Below are positions 1 through 12,343 of a stretch of DNA of 64,000 nucleotides, in pieces (positions within the stretch are counted from its first letter, which is position 1; each line of letters starts with the position of its first letter). This DNA comes from Thermoanaerobacter sp. A7A (lineage in GTDB: Bacteria; Bacillota; Thermoanaerobacteria; Thermoanaerobacterales; Thermoanaerobacteraceae), in NCBI RefSeq assembly GCF_000445185.1, contig NZ_AVAF01000153.1, positions 1 through 64,000 on the forward strand, in the 5' to 3' direction. The notes beneath the pieces were generated by a model. The model saw nothing but the letters and a program-made list of their open reading frames with translations. It had not been told where the DNA came from and did no database searches. The translations under genes were made by a program, and so were the position numbers.

Positions 1-1
1 G

Positions 2-2650
2 GAAGAAACCACAGAGCTTTACAGAGAGGAGTTAGAAAAAGCTGCAAAACGGGAAAGAGTTTTAAAGGAAGAACTTAAAAGGATAGAGTCTAATGTAGCC
101 CTTTTACATGCAAACAAGGAAGAATTGGAAGAAAAGTTAAGACAATTTCAAGAAGAATATGTAAGTTTGCAAAAGAAACAAAAGAATGAGATAGAAGAAG
201 TTGAAAAAGCTAAGGAAGATATAATTGAAATTTTAAATAGCATAGCAGACGTGAAAGGAAAATTGTCTTTGAACAATTCTCTAAAGGAAGAGGCAATAAG
301 TAGGCAGCAAAATTTAAAAAAGCATATAGAGGAAATTCAAAATCGAATAGAAATTTTGGATAAAGAAAAAAATAAAATTGTTGAAGAATTACAAATTTTA
401 CAAAAAGAACTGGATAAAAAGAATCAGCAAAGGATTACTAAACAGCAAGCTTTACAAAAAATTGATAATGAGCTGATTTTGAGAGAAGATACTTTAAAAG
501 TTATTAAAGAAGAAATTGAAAGAAAAAGGTCACGACTTTCTATTTTAGAGGAGATGGATAAAAATTACGAAGGCTATAGTGGAACTGTGCGGAACTTGTT
601 AAAACTCTCTGAAAATATTCCTTCTTTTAAGGAAAATATAATAGGAGTAGTGGGGGAACTTTTAGAGGTTGAAAATACTTATAGCACAGCAATTGAGGTA
701 GCATTAGGCTCAAGTATACAGAATATAGTTATAAAATCTTCTGAGGGAGTAGCGGAAATAATTGAAAGGTTAAAACAAAAAGATTTAGGAAGAGCTACTT
801 TTTTGCCTCTTGATTTAATCCGTGGGAGGGGTCTTTCTCAACAGGAAAGCAATATTTTGACTGAGAAAGGCGTAATTGGAGTTGCTTCTAAGCTAATAAA
901 GTATAACGATAATTTAGAAGAAATTTTTAATTTTTTGTTAGGCCGTGTTATTATAGTAGATACCATTGAAAATGCAGTGAGGTTATCTAAAAAATATAAT
1001 CAAGCTTATAAAATTGTAACATTAGAAGGAGAAGTTATAAATCCAGGGGGTGCAATAACAGGTGGCAGTTTAAAACCTAAACTTCAAAGCATCTTTAAAA
1101 GAAAAGAAGAGATAACTAAACTGAAAAAAGATATTGATAGTTTAAAAAATCAACAAGAAATATTGGGGGAAGAAATTGGGCAAAAAATAAATGATAAAAT
1201 TCATGAAGAGGAGCAAATAGAATTATTGAACAAAGAAATTTTTGATATTAGCTACAATATAACTTCTAATGAGCAAAGGAGGATTTCATTAGAAAAAGAA
1301 ATAGGAAATTTATTAAATCAACTAGAAAATTATACTTTAGAAATTGATGAATTAAAGGAAAATGTTAGAAATTATCAACAAGAAATTGACCGGTTTTTAA
1401 AAGAGTTAGAAAGCTTAGAAAAAGAAAAAGAACGATTGGATGCTTTGATCAATGGCTTTAAAGAAAAAAACAATAAAGGAGAGGAAAATTTAGCAATTTT
1501 AGATAAAGAAATCACTGCTTTGAAGATTGAAATCGCTAAAATCGAACAAAAGCTCCAGAATGAACTTCATAACTTAAAAGATAAACGGCAAGAATTTGAT
1601 AGAGAAAAAAACAATATAGTAGAGAAGGAAAAGAATATTAAAGAAATAGAAAGCTTAAAGGTCAATTTGAGTTTAGATAGGGAAAAGTTGCAAGGAGAAA
1701 TATATAAATTACAACAAGAAGTAAAAAAAATTCAAAAAGATATTTCTTCTTTAGAAGATAATATTTTCCAAGAAGAAGAGGATTTACAAAAGCGTAAAGA
1801 AAAATTTTCGATTTTACAACAAGAATTTACTAATATTAATGAAGAATTTCATAAGGTAGAAATGGAAATGCAAAGATTCCAGATAGAGATTGACAATATC
1901 AAAAATAGGCTTTGGGAAGAATATGAATTGACCTTAGACAGAGCTTTTGAAGAAGCTGAAGAAGGCGAGATTTCAAAATTAAGACAAAGAGCAGATCATT
2001 TGGCAAAGGCTATAAAAGGATTAGGTAATGTGAATATAGATGCTATTGAAGAATATAAAGAGGTAAAGGAAAGGTATGATTTTTTAAAATCTCAGATGGA
2101 AGATATTATAAAGGCAAAGGAATCTTTGATTTCTGTAATCGAAGAAGCAAATAAAATTATCAAAACAAAATTTAAAGATGGTTTTGAAATCCTACAGATT
2201 CAATTTAAGGAGACGTTTAGGCGACTTTTTGGAGGGGGTAATGCAGAGTTAATACTTACTGATGAAGACAATCTTTTAGAAACAGGTATAGAAATTAAAG
2301 CACAGCCCCCAGGAAAGAAATTGCAAACCCTTTCTCTTCTTTCAGGAGGAGAAAAGGCATTAGTTGCTATTTCCCTTTTATTTGCAATGCTAATTATAAA
2401 ACCTACTCCTTTTTGTATATTGGATGAGATAGATGCAGCATTAGATGATGCAAATGTGGAGAGATTTGCTGAGTTTCTGAAAGAATTGTCAAGAGATACT
2501 CAGTTTATAGTTGTAAGCCACAGAAAAGGGACAATGATGGTGGCAGATGCGATATACGGTGTAACAATGCAAGAAAAAGGAGTTTCCAAATTGTTATCCC
2601 TTAAACTAAATACTGACGACAAAATAGGAGGCTTGGTAAAACATGCTTAA
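2..2650 (+). CDS. smc: Chromosome segregation ATPase SMC (5' truncated by window edge)
   Basis: Reading frame stays open upstream of the listed ORF start (125) to base 2. Long coiled coil, hinge region (GVVGELLEVE...AIEVALGSSIQNIVI), C-terminal LSGGEKALVAISLLFA signature and Walker B FCILDEIDAALDDANV. Confidence 0.97.
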   Translation, partial: EETTELYREELEKAAKRERVLKEELKRIESNVALLHANKEELEEKLRQFQEEYVSLQKKQKNEIEEVEKAKEDIIEILNSIADVKGKLSLNNSLKEEAISRQQNLKKHIEEIQNRIEILDKEKNKIVEELQILQKELDKKNQQRITKQQALQKIDNELILREDTLKVIKEEIERKRSRLSILEEMDKNYEGYSGTVRNLLKLSENIPSFKENIIGVVGELLEVENTYSTAIEVALGSSIQNIVIKSSEGVAEIIERLKQKDLGRATFLPLDLIRGRGLSQQESNILTEKGVIGVASKLIKYNDNLEEIFNFLLGRVIIVDTIENAVRLSKKYNQAYKIVTLEGEVINPGGAITGGSLKPKLQSIFKRKEEITKLKKDIDSLKNQQEILGEEIGQKINDKIHEEEQIELLNKEIFDISYNITSNEQRRISLEKEIGNLLNQLENYTLEIDELKENVRNYQQEIDRFLKELESLEKEKERLDALINGFKEKNNKGEENLAILDKEITALKIEIAKIEQKLQNELHNLKDKRQEFDREKNNIVEKEKNIKEIESLKVNLSLDREKLQGEIYKLQQEVKKIQKDISSLEDNIFQEEEDLQKRKEKFSILQQEFTNINEEFHKVEMEMQRFQIEIDNIKNRLWEEYELTLDRAFEEAEEGEISKLRQRADHLAKAIKGLGNVNIDAIEEYKEVKERYDFLKSQMEDIIKAKESLISVIEEANKIIKTKFKDGFEILQIQFKETFRRLFGGGNAELILTDEDNLLETGIEIKAQPPGKKLQTLSLLSGGEKALVAISLLFAMLIIKPTPFCILDEIDAALDDANVERFAEFLKELSRDTQFIVVSHRKGTMMVADAIYGVTMQEKGVSKLLSLKLNTDDKIGGLVKHA

Positions 2651-3599
2651 TTTTTTTGACAAATCTAAAAAAGAATCCGAAACTGCTGAAAAAAAAGGTT
2701 TTTTTCAAAAGATTAAAGAAGGACTTTTAAAAACAAGAGAAAATTTGACTTCTAAAATAGATAGTATTGTTACAATAGGTAGAAAAATTGACGAAGAACT
2801 TTTGGAAGAATTAGAAGAGATTTTAATTTTAGCTGATATAGGTATTAGTACTACTTCTAAGATTATAGAAGGAATACGTCAAAAGGCAAAAGAAAGAAAG
2901 ATTTATGATGCATCTCAAATAAAAGAACTTTTAGCTGAAGAAGTTTATGAAATTTTGCAAAAGGATGTAGAACCTTTTACCTTGACTTCTCCTATGGTGA
3001 TATTGAACGTTGGGGTAAATGGAGTAGGAAAGACTACTACAATTGGAAAATTAGCTTATTTGTACAAAAAAGAAGGCAAAAAAGTTATGCTAGCAGCAGG
3101 TGATACTTTTAGAGCTGCAGCTATTGACCAGTTAGAAATATGGGCAGAGAGAGTTAACTGTCCAATTATCAAACACCAAGAAGGCTCAGATCCAGCTTCT
3201 GTTATTTTTGATGGCATTCAAGCCTCAAAAGCAAGGGGAATAGATATACTTATTTGTGATACTGCAGGTAGACTGCATAATAAAAAGAATCTGATGGAGG
3301 AATTGAGGAAAATACGCAAAGTTATAGATAGGGAATATCCTGAAGCGAGAGTAGAAACCTTTTTAGTTTTAGATGCTACAACTGGTCAAAATGCTCTTCA
3401 ACAGGCGAAAATATTTAAAGAAGTTTCTGATATAACCGGTATTGTACTTACCAAATTAGATGGAACGGCAAAAGGTGGAATTGTTGTAGCTATAAAATCA
3501 GAATTAAATGTACCTATAAGATATATAGGAATTGGGGAAGGAATAGAGGATTTGCAAGCTTTTGATGCAAAATCTTTCGTTTCTGCTATTTTTCAGTAA
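2643..3599 (+). CDS. ftsY: Signal recognition particle receptor FtsY
   Basis: NG domain with GVNGVGKTTTIGKLA, DTAGRLHNKKNLMEEL and TKLDGTAKGG. Overlaps the smc end by 8 bp. Confidence 0.97.
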   Translation: MLNFFDKSKKESETAEKKGFFQKIKEGLLKTRENLTSKIDSIVTIGRKIDEELLEELEEILILADIGISTTSKIIEGIRQKAKERKIYDASQIKELLAEEVYEILQKDVEPFTLTSPMVILNVGVNGVGKTTTIGKLAYLYKKEGKKVMLAAGDTFRAAAIDQLEIWAERVNCPIIKHQEGSDPASVIFDGIQASKARGIDILICDTAGRLHNKKNLMEELRKIRKVIDREYPEARVETFLVLDATTGQNALQQAKIFKEVSDITGIVLTKLDGTAKGGIVVAIKSELNVPIRYIGIGEGIEDLQAFDAKSFVSAIFQ

Positions 3600-3630
3600 A
3601 TTAAATCGCAAAAAAATGAAAAAACACAGC

Positions 3631-3659
3631 TTGACAAAAAGCAGCCCTTCATATAAAAT
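3631..3659 (+). promoter_or_regulatory. Putative sigma-A promoter upstream of ylxM-ffh
   Basis: TTGACA (3631-3636), 17 nt spacer, TAAAAT (3654-3659). Confidence 0.55.
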
Positions 3660-3698
3660 CTTAATGTAAAGGTTAGGACCTTAACGGGTGGGATTTTT

Positions 3699-4052
3699 GT
3701 GGATGATGATTTTTTATTTATGACTCTTTTGTATGATTTTTATGGTGCTTTGCTTACAGATAAGCAAAGAGAAATTTTTGAGATGTATTATTTAAATGAT
3801 TATTCTCTTGGAGAAATTTCCGAACTTTTGGATATCTCACGGCAGGGAGTTTATGACACTTTAAAAAGAGCAGAAAGCTCGTTAGAGTTTTTTGAGGAAA
3901 AGTTAGGGTTGGTAAAAAGACATCAAGAAATAATGAATAAACTGGATAAGATAAAAAAGGGCATTGAAATAATACGGGAAAGAGAAAGAGACCCAGAAAT
4001 TTTAAAAATTATTGAGGAGATAGCTCGTGAAATAGAAGAGCTAAATCTGTAG
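3699..4052 (+). CDS. ylxM: YlxM/p13-like DNA-binding protein of the SRP operon
   Basis: 117 aa, sigma-70 region 4-like HTH (LLTDKQREIFEMYYLNDYSLGEISELLDISRQGVYDTLKRAE), directly before ffh. Confidence 0.93.
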   Translation: MDDDFLFMTLLYDFYGALLTDKQREIFEMYYLNDYSLGEISELLDISRQGVYDTLKRAESSLEFFEEKLGLVKRHQEIMNKLDKIKKGIEIIRERERDPEILKIIEEIAREIEELNL

Positions 4053-4065
4053 GAGGTAAATTTTA

Positions 4066-5406
4066 ATGGCTTTTGAAAGCCTATCTGAAAGGCTGCAGGA
4101 AATCTTTAAAAAGTTAAGAGGAAAAGGAAAACTCACAGAAAAAGATATAAAAGAAGCTATGAGGGAAGTAAAAGTTGCCCTCTTAGAAGCGGATGTCAAC
4201 TTTAAGGTAGTAAAAGACTTTATAAACTCTGTTACAGAAAAAGCTTTAGGACAAGAAGTGATGGAAAGCCTGACCCCGGGGCAACAGGTGATAAAGATAG
4301 TCAATGATGAGCTTATAGCCCTTATGGGGTCTACTCAAAGCCGGTTAAATATAGGGAATAAAGTTCCTGCAGTTATAATGATGGTTGGACTTCAAGGTTC
4401 TGGAAAGACCACTGCTTGTGGGAAATTGGCAAACTTGTTAAAGAAGCAGGGAAAAAATCCCCTACTAGTAGCCTGTGACGTCGTCAGACCGGCTGCGATA
4501 AAGCAGTTACAGGTTGTAGGAGCTAATGTAAATGTACCAGTTTTTACAATGGGGGACAAAGTAAACCCTGTTGATATTGCAAAAGCTTCTATTGATTATG
4601 CAAAGTCTCATAACTCTGACGTAATTATCATAGATACTGCGGGTAGGCTTCACGTAGATGAAGAATTAATGGAGGAACTTGTAAATATAAAAAAAGCAGT
4701 ACAACCAGATGAGATTTTGTTAGTAGTAGATGCGATGACAGGTCAAGACGCAGTAAACGTAGCGTCTTCCTTTAATGCAAGGTTAGATATAACAGGAGTT
4801 ATATTGACAAAATTGGATGGAGATACGAGGGGTGGAGCAGCTCTTTCTATTAAGGCTGTTACACAAAAACCTATAAAATACATTGGAACAGGTGAAAAAC
4901 TAACAGACTTAGAGCCCTTTTATCCTGATAGAATGGCCTCTCGTATTTTGGGAATGGGAGATGTTTTGACTTTAATTGAAAAGGCCCAAGCAGCAATTGA
5001 TGAGAAAAAGGCACAAGAGCTAGGGCAAAAGCTTTTAACAAAACAGTTTACACTGGAAGATTTCTTAGAACAATTGCAGAGTCTTAAAAATATGGGGCCT
5101 TTAGACCAACTTCTCAGTATGATCCCTGGAATGAACAAAAACATGCTTAAAAATGTGGACTTTTCAGAAAAAGACTTAAAGAGGATAGAAGCCATTATTC
5201 AATCTATGACTAAAGAAGAAAGGCAAAACCCTTCTATTATAAATGGCAGTAGAAAGAAAAGAATTGCCAAAGGCAGCGGTACCACCATCCAACAGGTAAA
5301 TAGCCTCTTAAAACAGTTTGAAGAAACTAAAAAGATGATGAAGAAATTTGCTGATATTGACAAAGACCTAAAGAAAGGTAAAATGAGGCTGCCTTTCTTT
5401 AGATGA
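4066..5406 (+). CDS. ffh: Signal recognition particle protein Ffh
   Basis: [31 protein letters not shown] and a C-terminal M domain (SMIPGMNK..., [25 protein letters not shown]). Confidence 0.98.
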   Translation: MAFESLSERLQEIFKKLRGKGKLTEKDIKEAMREVKVALLEADVNFKVVKDFINSVTEKALGQEVMESLTPGQQVIKIVNDELIALMGSTQSRLNIGNKVPAVIMMVGLQGSGKTTACGKLANLLKKQGKNPLLVACDVVRPAAIKQLQVVGANVNVPVFTMGDKVNPVDIAKASIDYAKSHNSDVIIIDTAGRLHVDEELMEELVNIKKAVQPDEILLVVDAMTGQDAVNVASSFNARLDITGVILTKLDGDTRGGAALSIKAVTQKPIKYIGTGEKLTDLEPFYPDRMASRILGMGDVLTLIEKAQAAIDEKKAQELGQKLLTKQFTLEDFLEQLQSLKNMGPLDQLLSMIPGMNKNMLKNVDFSEKDLKRIEAIIQSMTKEERQNPSIINGSRKKRIAKGSGTTIQQVNSLLKQFEETKKMMKKFADIDKDLKKGKMRLPFFR

Positions 5407-5443
5407 TATCGGAAGGTGGGCAACTTTTGAAGGAGGTGAGAAA

Positions 5444-5704
5444 GTGGCAGTCAGAATAAGATTAAAAAGGTTTGGGGCTAAGAAAAGACCTTTTTACAGG
5501 ATAGTAGTAGCAGATTCAAGATCACCAAGAGATGGAAGGTTTATTGATGAGATAGGATATTACAATCCTATAGCCCAGCCTGCTGAAATAAAAATAGATG
5601 TTGAAAAGGCTAAAAAGTGGCTTAGTGTTGGTGCCCAACCTTCAGATACTGTAAAGTCACTGTTTAAAAAAGAAGGTATAATTGGCAATAGTGCATCTCA
5701 ATAA
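5444..5704 (+). CDS. rpsP: 30S ribosomal protein S16
   Basis: [42 protein letters not shown] is a canonical S16 N-terminus. Confidence 0.98.
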   Translation: MAVRIRLKRFGAKKRPFYRIVVADSRSPRDGRFIDEIGYYNPIAQPAEIKIDVEKAKKWLSVGAQPSDTVKSLFKKEGIIGNSASQ

Positions 5705-5729
5705 TCCTCTCTTGTGAGGAGGTGTAATA

Positions 5730-5957
5730 ATGGGAGAATTGGTTAAAACTATAGCCAAGGCGTTAGTTGACAATCCTGATGCTGTAGAAGTCAATGAAAT
5801 TGAAGGACAGCAATCTGTTATCATAGAGCTTAAAGTTGCTCCCGAAGATATGGGAAAAGTAATTGGGAAACAGGGAAGGATTGCTCAAGCAATTCGCACG
5901 TTGGTTAAAGCTGCTGCCTTAAAAGAAAAGAAACGTGTGATTGTTGAGATAATTTAG
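5730..5957 (+). CDS. khpA: KH-domain RNA-binding protein (KhpA/YlqC)
   Basis: 75 aa KH fold with VIGKQGRIAQAIRTLVKAAA, between rpsP and rimM. Confidence 0.93.
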   Translation: MGELVKTIAKALVDNPDAVEVNEIEGQQSVIIELKVAPEDMGKVIGKQGRIAQAIRTLVKAAALKEKKRVIVEII

Positions 5958-5965
5958 GTGGTGGT

Positions 5966-6469
5966 ATGGCTGATTATTATAATGTAGGAAAAGTTACTTC
6001 TGCCCATGGCATTAAGGGCGAAGTTAAAGTATATCCTCTTACCAATGTTCCCGAAAGGTTTTATGACCTTGAGTATGTATGGATTTTTGATGACCAACAA
6101 AGGCCCCACAAATATGACATTGAATATGTCAAGATTATATCTAAAGGAGTTTGTGTAAAATTAAAAGGAATTGATACTAGAGGCGATGCAGAAAAATTAA
6201 AAGGGGCCTTTTTAAAAGTTGACTCTCAAAATGCTTTGGAGTTAGAAGAAAATGAATATTTCATCAAAGATTTAGTCGGGATGAAGGTGTATACAGAAGA
6301 AGGAAGTTTTCTGGGTACATTGGTAGAGGTACTTAAGACAGGTGCAAATGATGTGTATGTAATAAAAACTGAGGAGAGGGAAATACTAATTCCTGCTATA
6401 AAAGAAGTGGTTAAAAAAGTTGATGTTGACAATAAAGTAATGGTGGTCCACCTTCTGGAGGGGCTATGA
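5966..6469 (+). CDS. rimM: Ribosome maturation factor RimM
   Basis: Starts [25 protein letters not shown]-barrel C-terminus; upstream of trmD. Confidence 0.96.
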   Translation: MADYYNVGKVTSAHGIKGEVKVYPLTNVPERFYDLEYVWIFDDQQRPHKYDIEYVKIISKGVCVKLKGIDTRGDAEKLKGAFLKVDSQNALELEENEYFIKDLVGMKVYTEEGSFLGTLVEVLKTGANDVYVIKTEEREILIPAIKEVVKKVDVDNKVMVVHLLEGL

Positions 6470-7194
6470 TGATTTTTGACGTTTTAACCCTATTTCCTGA
6501 AATGTTTGATAGTGTTTTATCCTATAGTATATTGAAAAGGGCTATTGAAAAAGGAAAAATAAAAGTTAATTTGATAAATATAAGAGATTTTTCAAAGGAT
6601 AAACACAAAAGAGTAGATGATTATCCTTATGGAGGCGGGCCAGGAATGGTGATGATGCCTCAGCCTCTCTTTGATGCAATTGAATTTGTAAAAAGTCAAG
6701 GAAATATCCCTGTATATTACCTTGGTCCTAAAGGTAAAATTTTTAATCAGGAAATGGCGGTTAAGATGTCTAAATTAGAAAGAATAGCCCTTTTGTGTGG
6801 ACACTATGAAGGAATAGATGAAAGAGTCTATTCTGTTATTGATGAAGAAATTTCTTTAGGAGATTTTATATTGACAGGCGGAGAGATAGCCGCCATGGCT
6901 ATCATTGACGCTGTAACAAGACTTATTGAAGGAGTACTTTCACACCCTCAAAGCGCTATAGAAGAATCCTTTGCTAATAATTTATTGGAATATCCACAGT
7001 ATACAAGGCCAGAAGTTTTTAGAGGTATGAAGGTGCCAGAAATTTTACTAAGTGGTAATCATGCCGAAATAGCTAAATGGCGAAGGCAAAAGTCTTTAGA
7101 GATAACTCTTTTAAAACGGCCTGATTTGCTTAAAAAGGCTGTTTTGACTGAAGAAGATAAAAAGTTTTTAAGAGAAAAAGGATTTGACATTTAG
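6466..7194 (+). CDS. trmD: tRNA (guanine37-N1)-methyltransferase TrmD
   Basis: [47 protein letters not shown] motifs. Confidence 0.98.
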
Positions 7195-7216
7195 AAGGTG
7201 GAAGGAGGGAAAAATA

Positions 7217-7561
7217 ATGGACTTAATAAAAGCAGTTGAAAGTCAGCAGATGAGAAAAGACTTAACTCCTTTTAATGTAGGAGATACTATAAGGGTACAT
7301 TATAAGGTTATTGAAGGAGATAGGGAAAGAATTCAGCCTTTTGAAGGGATAGTAATTAAAAAGAGTGGATCAGGTTTAAGAGAGACTTTCACTGTAAGAC
7401 GTGTATCTTATGGCGTTGGAGTTGAAAGGACTTTTCCACTTCACTCTCCAAGAATTGAAAAGATAGAGGTTATAAGGAGAGGTAAAGTCAGAAGAGCAAA
7501 ATTGTATTATTTGAGAAAGAGAGTAGGAAAAGCTGCTACAAAGATAAAGGAATTAATGTAA
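7217..7561 (+). CDS. rplS: 50S ribosomal protein L19
   Basis: [25 protein letters not shown] and [24 protein letters not shown] at 7217 follows an AGGAGG-like SD; the listed ORF start at 7184 is an extension into trmD. Confidence 0.97.
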
Positions 7562-7584
7562 AAAGGGGTTAAAACCCCTTTTTT
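7561..7584 (+). terminator. Rho-independent terminator after rplS
   Basis: aaaaggggttaaaacccctttttt: G/C-rich inverted repeat ending in a T run. Confidence 0.8.
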
Positions 7585-7605
7585 AAATATGTGGAGGAAT
7601 TAGAC

Positions 7606-8439
7606 ATGATACAGTGGTATCCTGGACATATGGCAAAATCTAAAAAGGAGATAGTTTCTAACCTTAAGTTAGTAGATGTAGTATACGAAATAGTAGATGC
7701 GAGAATACCTAAAAGCAGTAGAAACCCAGATATTGATGATATTGTAAAAAATAAAAAAAGGATCATTCTTCTCAATAAAGCTGATTTGGCTGATGATGTA
7801 ATTACGGATTTATGGATAGAATATTTTAAAGAAAAGGGAATAGAAGCGGTAAAAGTTAATTCAATTACAGGATTTGGCCTTAAAGAGATAAATGAAGCAA
7901 CTCAGAGAGTTTGTCAAGATATTTTGGATAAAAAAAAGCAAAAAGGAATGATTCCAAGGCTGAGAGGAATGATTGTAGGTGTTCCAAATGTCGGTAAATC
8001 TACTTTTATTAATAAATTAATTGGCAGTAAAAGGGCAAAGACTGGCGATAAGCCGGGGGTTACAAGGGCTTTGCATTGGATAAAAACTCCTTATTTCGAC
8101 CTTTTGGACACTCCTGGCATACTCTGGCCAAAATTTGACGATAAAAAAGTAGGAATTATGTTAGCAATTACTGGAGCTATAAAAGATGAAATATTAGACA
8201 TAGAAGAAATAGCATTAAACTTAGTAGCAATCTTAAAAAAGTATTATCCTAATTATTTGATGTCCCGCTATAAAATTGATAAAATAGTAGATGAAGATTT
8301 TGAACTTTTAAAAGAAATAGGTAGAAAAAGAGGTTGTTTAATTGCAGGTGGAGAAGTAGATACATTAAAAACTTCTCATATTTTGCTGGAGGATTTTCGC
8401 AAGGGAAAACTGGGGAAGATTTCTCTGGAAAGACCATAA
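7606..8439 (+). CDS. rbgA: Ribosome biogenesis GTPase RbgA/YlqF (circularly permuted)
   Basis: IQWYPGHMAKSKKEI, NKADL before GVPNVGKSTFIN, and DTPGILWP. Confidence 0.96.
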   Translation: MIQWYPGHMAKSKKEIVSNLKLVDVVYEIVDARIPKSSRNPDIDDIVKNKKRIILLNKADLADDVITDLWIEYFKEKGIEAVKVNSITGFGLKEINEATQRVCQDILDKKKQKGMIPRLRGMIVGVPNVGKSTFINKLIGSKRAKTGDKPGVTRALHWIKTPYFDLLDTPGILWPKFDDKKVGIMLAITGAIKDEILDIEEIALNLVAILKKYYPNYLMSRYKIDKIVDEDFELLKEIGRKRGCLIAGGEVDTLKTSHILLEDFRKGKLGKISLERP

Positions 8440-8450
8440 GGGGGATTTTT

Positions 8451-9983
8451 ATGCTTTCTAAAGTAAAAAGTATGGCAGTCTTAGGGATAAATGCCTATGT
8501 GGTAGAGGTGGAGGTAGATTTATCTACAGGAATTCCTTCTTTTGATATTGTGGGCTTGGGCGATACAGAAGTTAAGGAAGCAAGAGACAGAGTAAGGTCT
8601 GCTATCAAAAACAGTGGCTTTGAATTTCCCCTCAAAAAAATTACTGTAAATTTAGCACCAGCGGATACTAAAAAAGAAGGTACTGCTTTTGATTTGCCTT
8701 TGGCAATAGGAATTTTAAAATGCACAGAGGAGATAAAAGAGGAAAAGGAAGATATAGCCTTTGTAGGTGAACTTTCTTTGGACGGAAGTCTAAGAGGCGT
8801 AAATGGTATACTGCCAATGGTAATAGGGGCAAAGGAAAAAGGTATTTCCTCTATTGTTGTTCCTTATGAAAATGCACATGAAGCGGCAGTTGTAGAGGGG
8901 ATAAAAGTATATCCTATGAAAAATTTAAAAGAAGTGGTTGAATTTTTAAATGGAGATAGGGAAATAGAATCTTTTACTTTAGATATTAATAGTTTTTTTG
9001 ATAATGTAGAATACGACGTAGATTTTGCTGAAGTAAAAGGGCAGGAAAATGCAAAAAGGGTACTTGAGATTGCCGCTGCCGGAGGCCACAATGTGCTAAT
9101 GATTGGCCCTCCTGGAGCGGGTAAAACTATGTTGGCAAGGCGTTTTCCTACTATTCTTCCTCAGTTAAGTTTTGAAGAGGCTTTAGAAGTTACCAAGATA
9201 TACAGTATAGCAGGATTGCTTCCAAAAGGTACGCCTCTTATCACTACTCGACCTTTTAGAGCCCCTCATCATACTATCTCTACAGTTGCTTTAGTTGGGG
9301 GAGGAAAATATCCTAAGCCTGGGGAAGTATCCCTTGCCCACTATGGAGTGTTATTTTTAGATGAGATTCCTGAATTTAAAAAAGATGCAATAGAAGTTTT
9401 AAGGCAGCCATTAGAAGATGAAGTGGTTACAATTACTCGTGTAAATGGTAGTTTTAGTTATCCGTGCAAATTTATTTTGATTTTAGCTATGAATCCTTGT
9501 CCTTGTGGCTATTATGGCGATGATACTCGCGAATGCCATTGTAGTGTAAATGAAATAAGAAGATACCAAAATAAGATTTCAGGACCTTTGTTAGATAGAA
9601 TTGATTTACATGTGGAGGTAAAACCTCTTAAAAAAGATAAATATTTCGAAGAAGAAACGCCATCGGAAAGTTCCAAAGAAATTCGCGAACGAGTCATAAA
9701 AGCACGAGAAATGCAACTTAAAAGGTATAAAGGTACTGGTATATACTTTAATTCTCAATTAAAAGGAAATATGCTGAAAAAATATTGCAAACTTGATGAA
9801 GATACTAAAAAATTTTTAAATGAGGCTTTCGAAAAGTTTTATTTAAGTGCAAGAGGATATAATAAAATTTTAAAAATAGCTCGTACAATTGCTGATTTAG
9901 AAGGTGCAGAAAATATTAAGTTTGAGCATGTAGCAGAAGCATTACAGTATAGAATTGTTGATAGCAAATATTGGTATAAATAA
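8451..9983 (+). CDS. comM: YifB/ComM-family Mg-chelatase-like AAA+ ATPase
   Basis: MLSKVKSMAVLGINAYVVEVEVD, IGPPGAGKTMLARRFPTILP, FRAPHHTIS, AMNPCPCGYYGD. ATG at 8451 preferred over the longer listed ORF (8334), which overlaps rbgA. Confidence 0.94.
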   Translation: MLSKVKSMAVLGINAYVVEVEVDLSTGIPSFDIVGLGDTEVKEARDRVRSAIKNSGFEFPLKKITVNLAPADTKKEGTAFDLPLAIGILKCTEEIKEEKEDIAFVGELSLDGSLRGVNGILPMVIGAKEKGISSIVVPYENAHEAAVVEGIKVYPMKNLKEVVEFLNGDREIESFTLDINSFFDNVEYDVDFAEVKGQENAKRVLEIAAAGGHNVLMIGPPGAGKTMLARRFPTILPQLSFEEALEVTKIYSIAGLLPKGTPLITTRPFRAPHHTISTVALVGGGKYPKPGEVSLAHYGVLFLDEIPEFKKDAIEVLRQPLEDEVVTITRVNGSFSYPCKFILILAMNPCPCGYYGDDTRECHCSVNEIRRYQNKISGPLLDRIDLHVEVKPLKKDKYFEEETPSESSKEIRERVIKAREMQLKRYKGTGIYFNSQLKGNMLKKYCKLDEDTKKFLNEAFEKFYLSARGYNKILKIARTIADLEGAENIKFEHVAEALQYRIVDSKYWYK

Positions 9984-10045
9984 AAATTACAATAAAAATT
10001 TTATGTAAAGTAATTAAGTCTCAATTGTGATAAGAAGGTGTTAGC

Positions 10046-10912
10046 TTGGAGATAACAAGTTTTTTTAATAGAGAAAGTATAAAAAATATTTTCTTTATTC
10101 TTATAGGGACTTTAATGTCTGCTATTGGTATTAACATGTTTATTGTTCATGCTAAACTTTTAAGTGGAGGAGTCTCTGGCATTGCACTTATTATACAGTA
10201 TTTAACAAAGTTTCCTGCAGGATACATTATTTTTTTGCTAAACATCCCACTTTTAATTTTGAGCTATAAAAAAGTAAATTTAAGGTTTACAATTTTTACT
10301 ATTATAGGTACTGTATCACTTTCTTTGTTTTTGGTGCTTACTTATTCAATAAAAAATATCTTACATATAAATGATCCATTACTTTTGAGTTTATACGGCG
10401 GAGTGTTAAATGGTTTAGGTATGGGAATAGTTTTTAGTAATCACGGGTCAACTGGCGGGTTAGATATAATTTCTGTAATTGTAAAAAAGAAATATGATAA
10501 TTTTGAAATTGGGCATATTTCTTTTATCGTTAACTTTTTCATTGTAGCTATCGGAGCAGTATTTTTTGGTTTAACCAGTGCTCTTTACACTCTTGTCTCA
10601 ATGTACATTACTTCCTATATGGTGGATAAAACTATAAAAGGTTTTAATAGACAAAAAATGGTGCTGGTGGTTACTGATAAAGTAGAAGAAGTGAGCAAAG
10701 AAATAATGACTACATTAAAAAGAGGGGTTACTTTGCTTCATGGAGAGGGTGCTTATACCAAAGAGAACAAAAAGGTTTTATATTCCATTGTGTCTTTAAC
10801 ACAGCTTCCACAACTTAAACTTATTGTACACCAAATAGATGAAAATGCTTTTATCTCTATATTAGATGTAGCCGAAGTCCATGGAAAAGGATTTATGAGG
10901 GAATTATTTTAA
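10046..10912 (+). CDS. YitT-family integral membrane protein (DUF161/DUF2179 type)
   Basis: N-terminal TM segments with GGVSGIALIIQY and STGGLDIISVIV; C-terminal soluble TTLKRGVTLLHGEGAYT... Confidence 0.88.
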   Translation: MEITSFFNRESIKNIFFILIGTLMSAIGINMFIVHAKLLSGGVSGIALIIQYLTKFPAGYIIFLLNIPLLILSYKKVNLRFTIFTIIGTVSLSLFLVLTYSIKNILHINDPLLLSLYGGVLNGLGMGIVFSNHGSTGGLDIISVIVKKKYDNFEIGHISFIVNFFIVAIGAVFFGLTSALYTLVSMYITSYMVDKTIKGFNRQKMVLVVTDKVEEVSKEIMTTLKRGVTLLHGEGAYTKENKKVLYSIVSLTQLPQLKLIVHQIDENAFISILDVAEVHGKGFMRELF

Positions 10913-10918
10913 ATTTCA

Positions 10919-10947
10919 TTGCAAATTTTGAAATTTTCTCTTATAAT
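10919..10947 (+). promoter_or_regulatory. Putative promoter for trpS
   Basis: TTGCAA (10919-10924), 17 nt spacer, TATAAT (10942-10947). Confidence 0.55.
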
Positions 10948-10978
10948 TTTTTCTAAACGACATAAAATACTCAATTGA

Positions 10979-12337
<1,359 letters not shown>

Positions 12338-12343
12338 TGTTTT

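Noticed and set aside
4041-4304. Minus-strand ORFs (here, and at 24203-24655, 31750-32241, 56176-56526 and others) as genes
   Set aside because: They lie antisense to strongly supported conserved genes, are Ser/Leu/Phe-rich shadow translations, and lack SD or family motifs.
7184-7217. L19 leader RNA upstream of rplS
   Set aside because: The interval between trmD stop and rplS ATG is only about 22 nt, too short for a structured leader.
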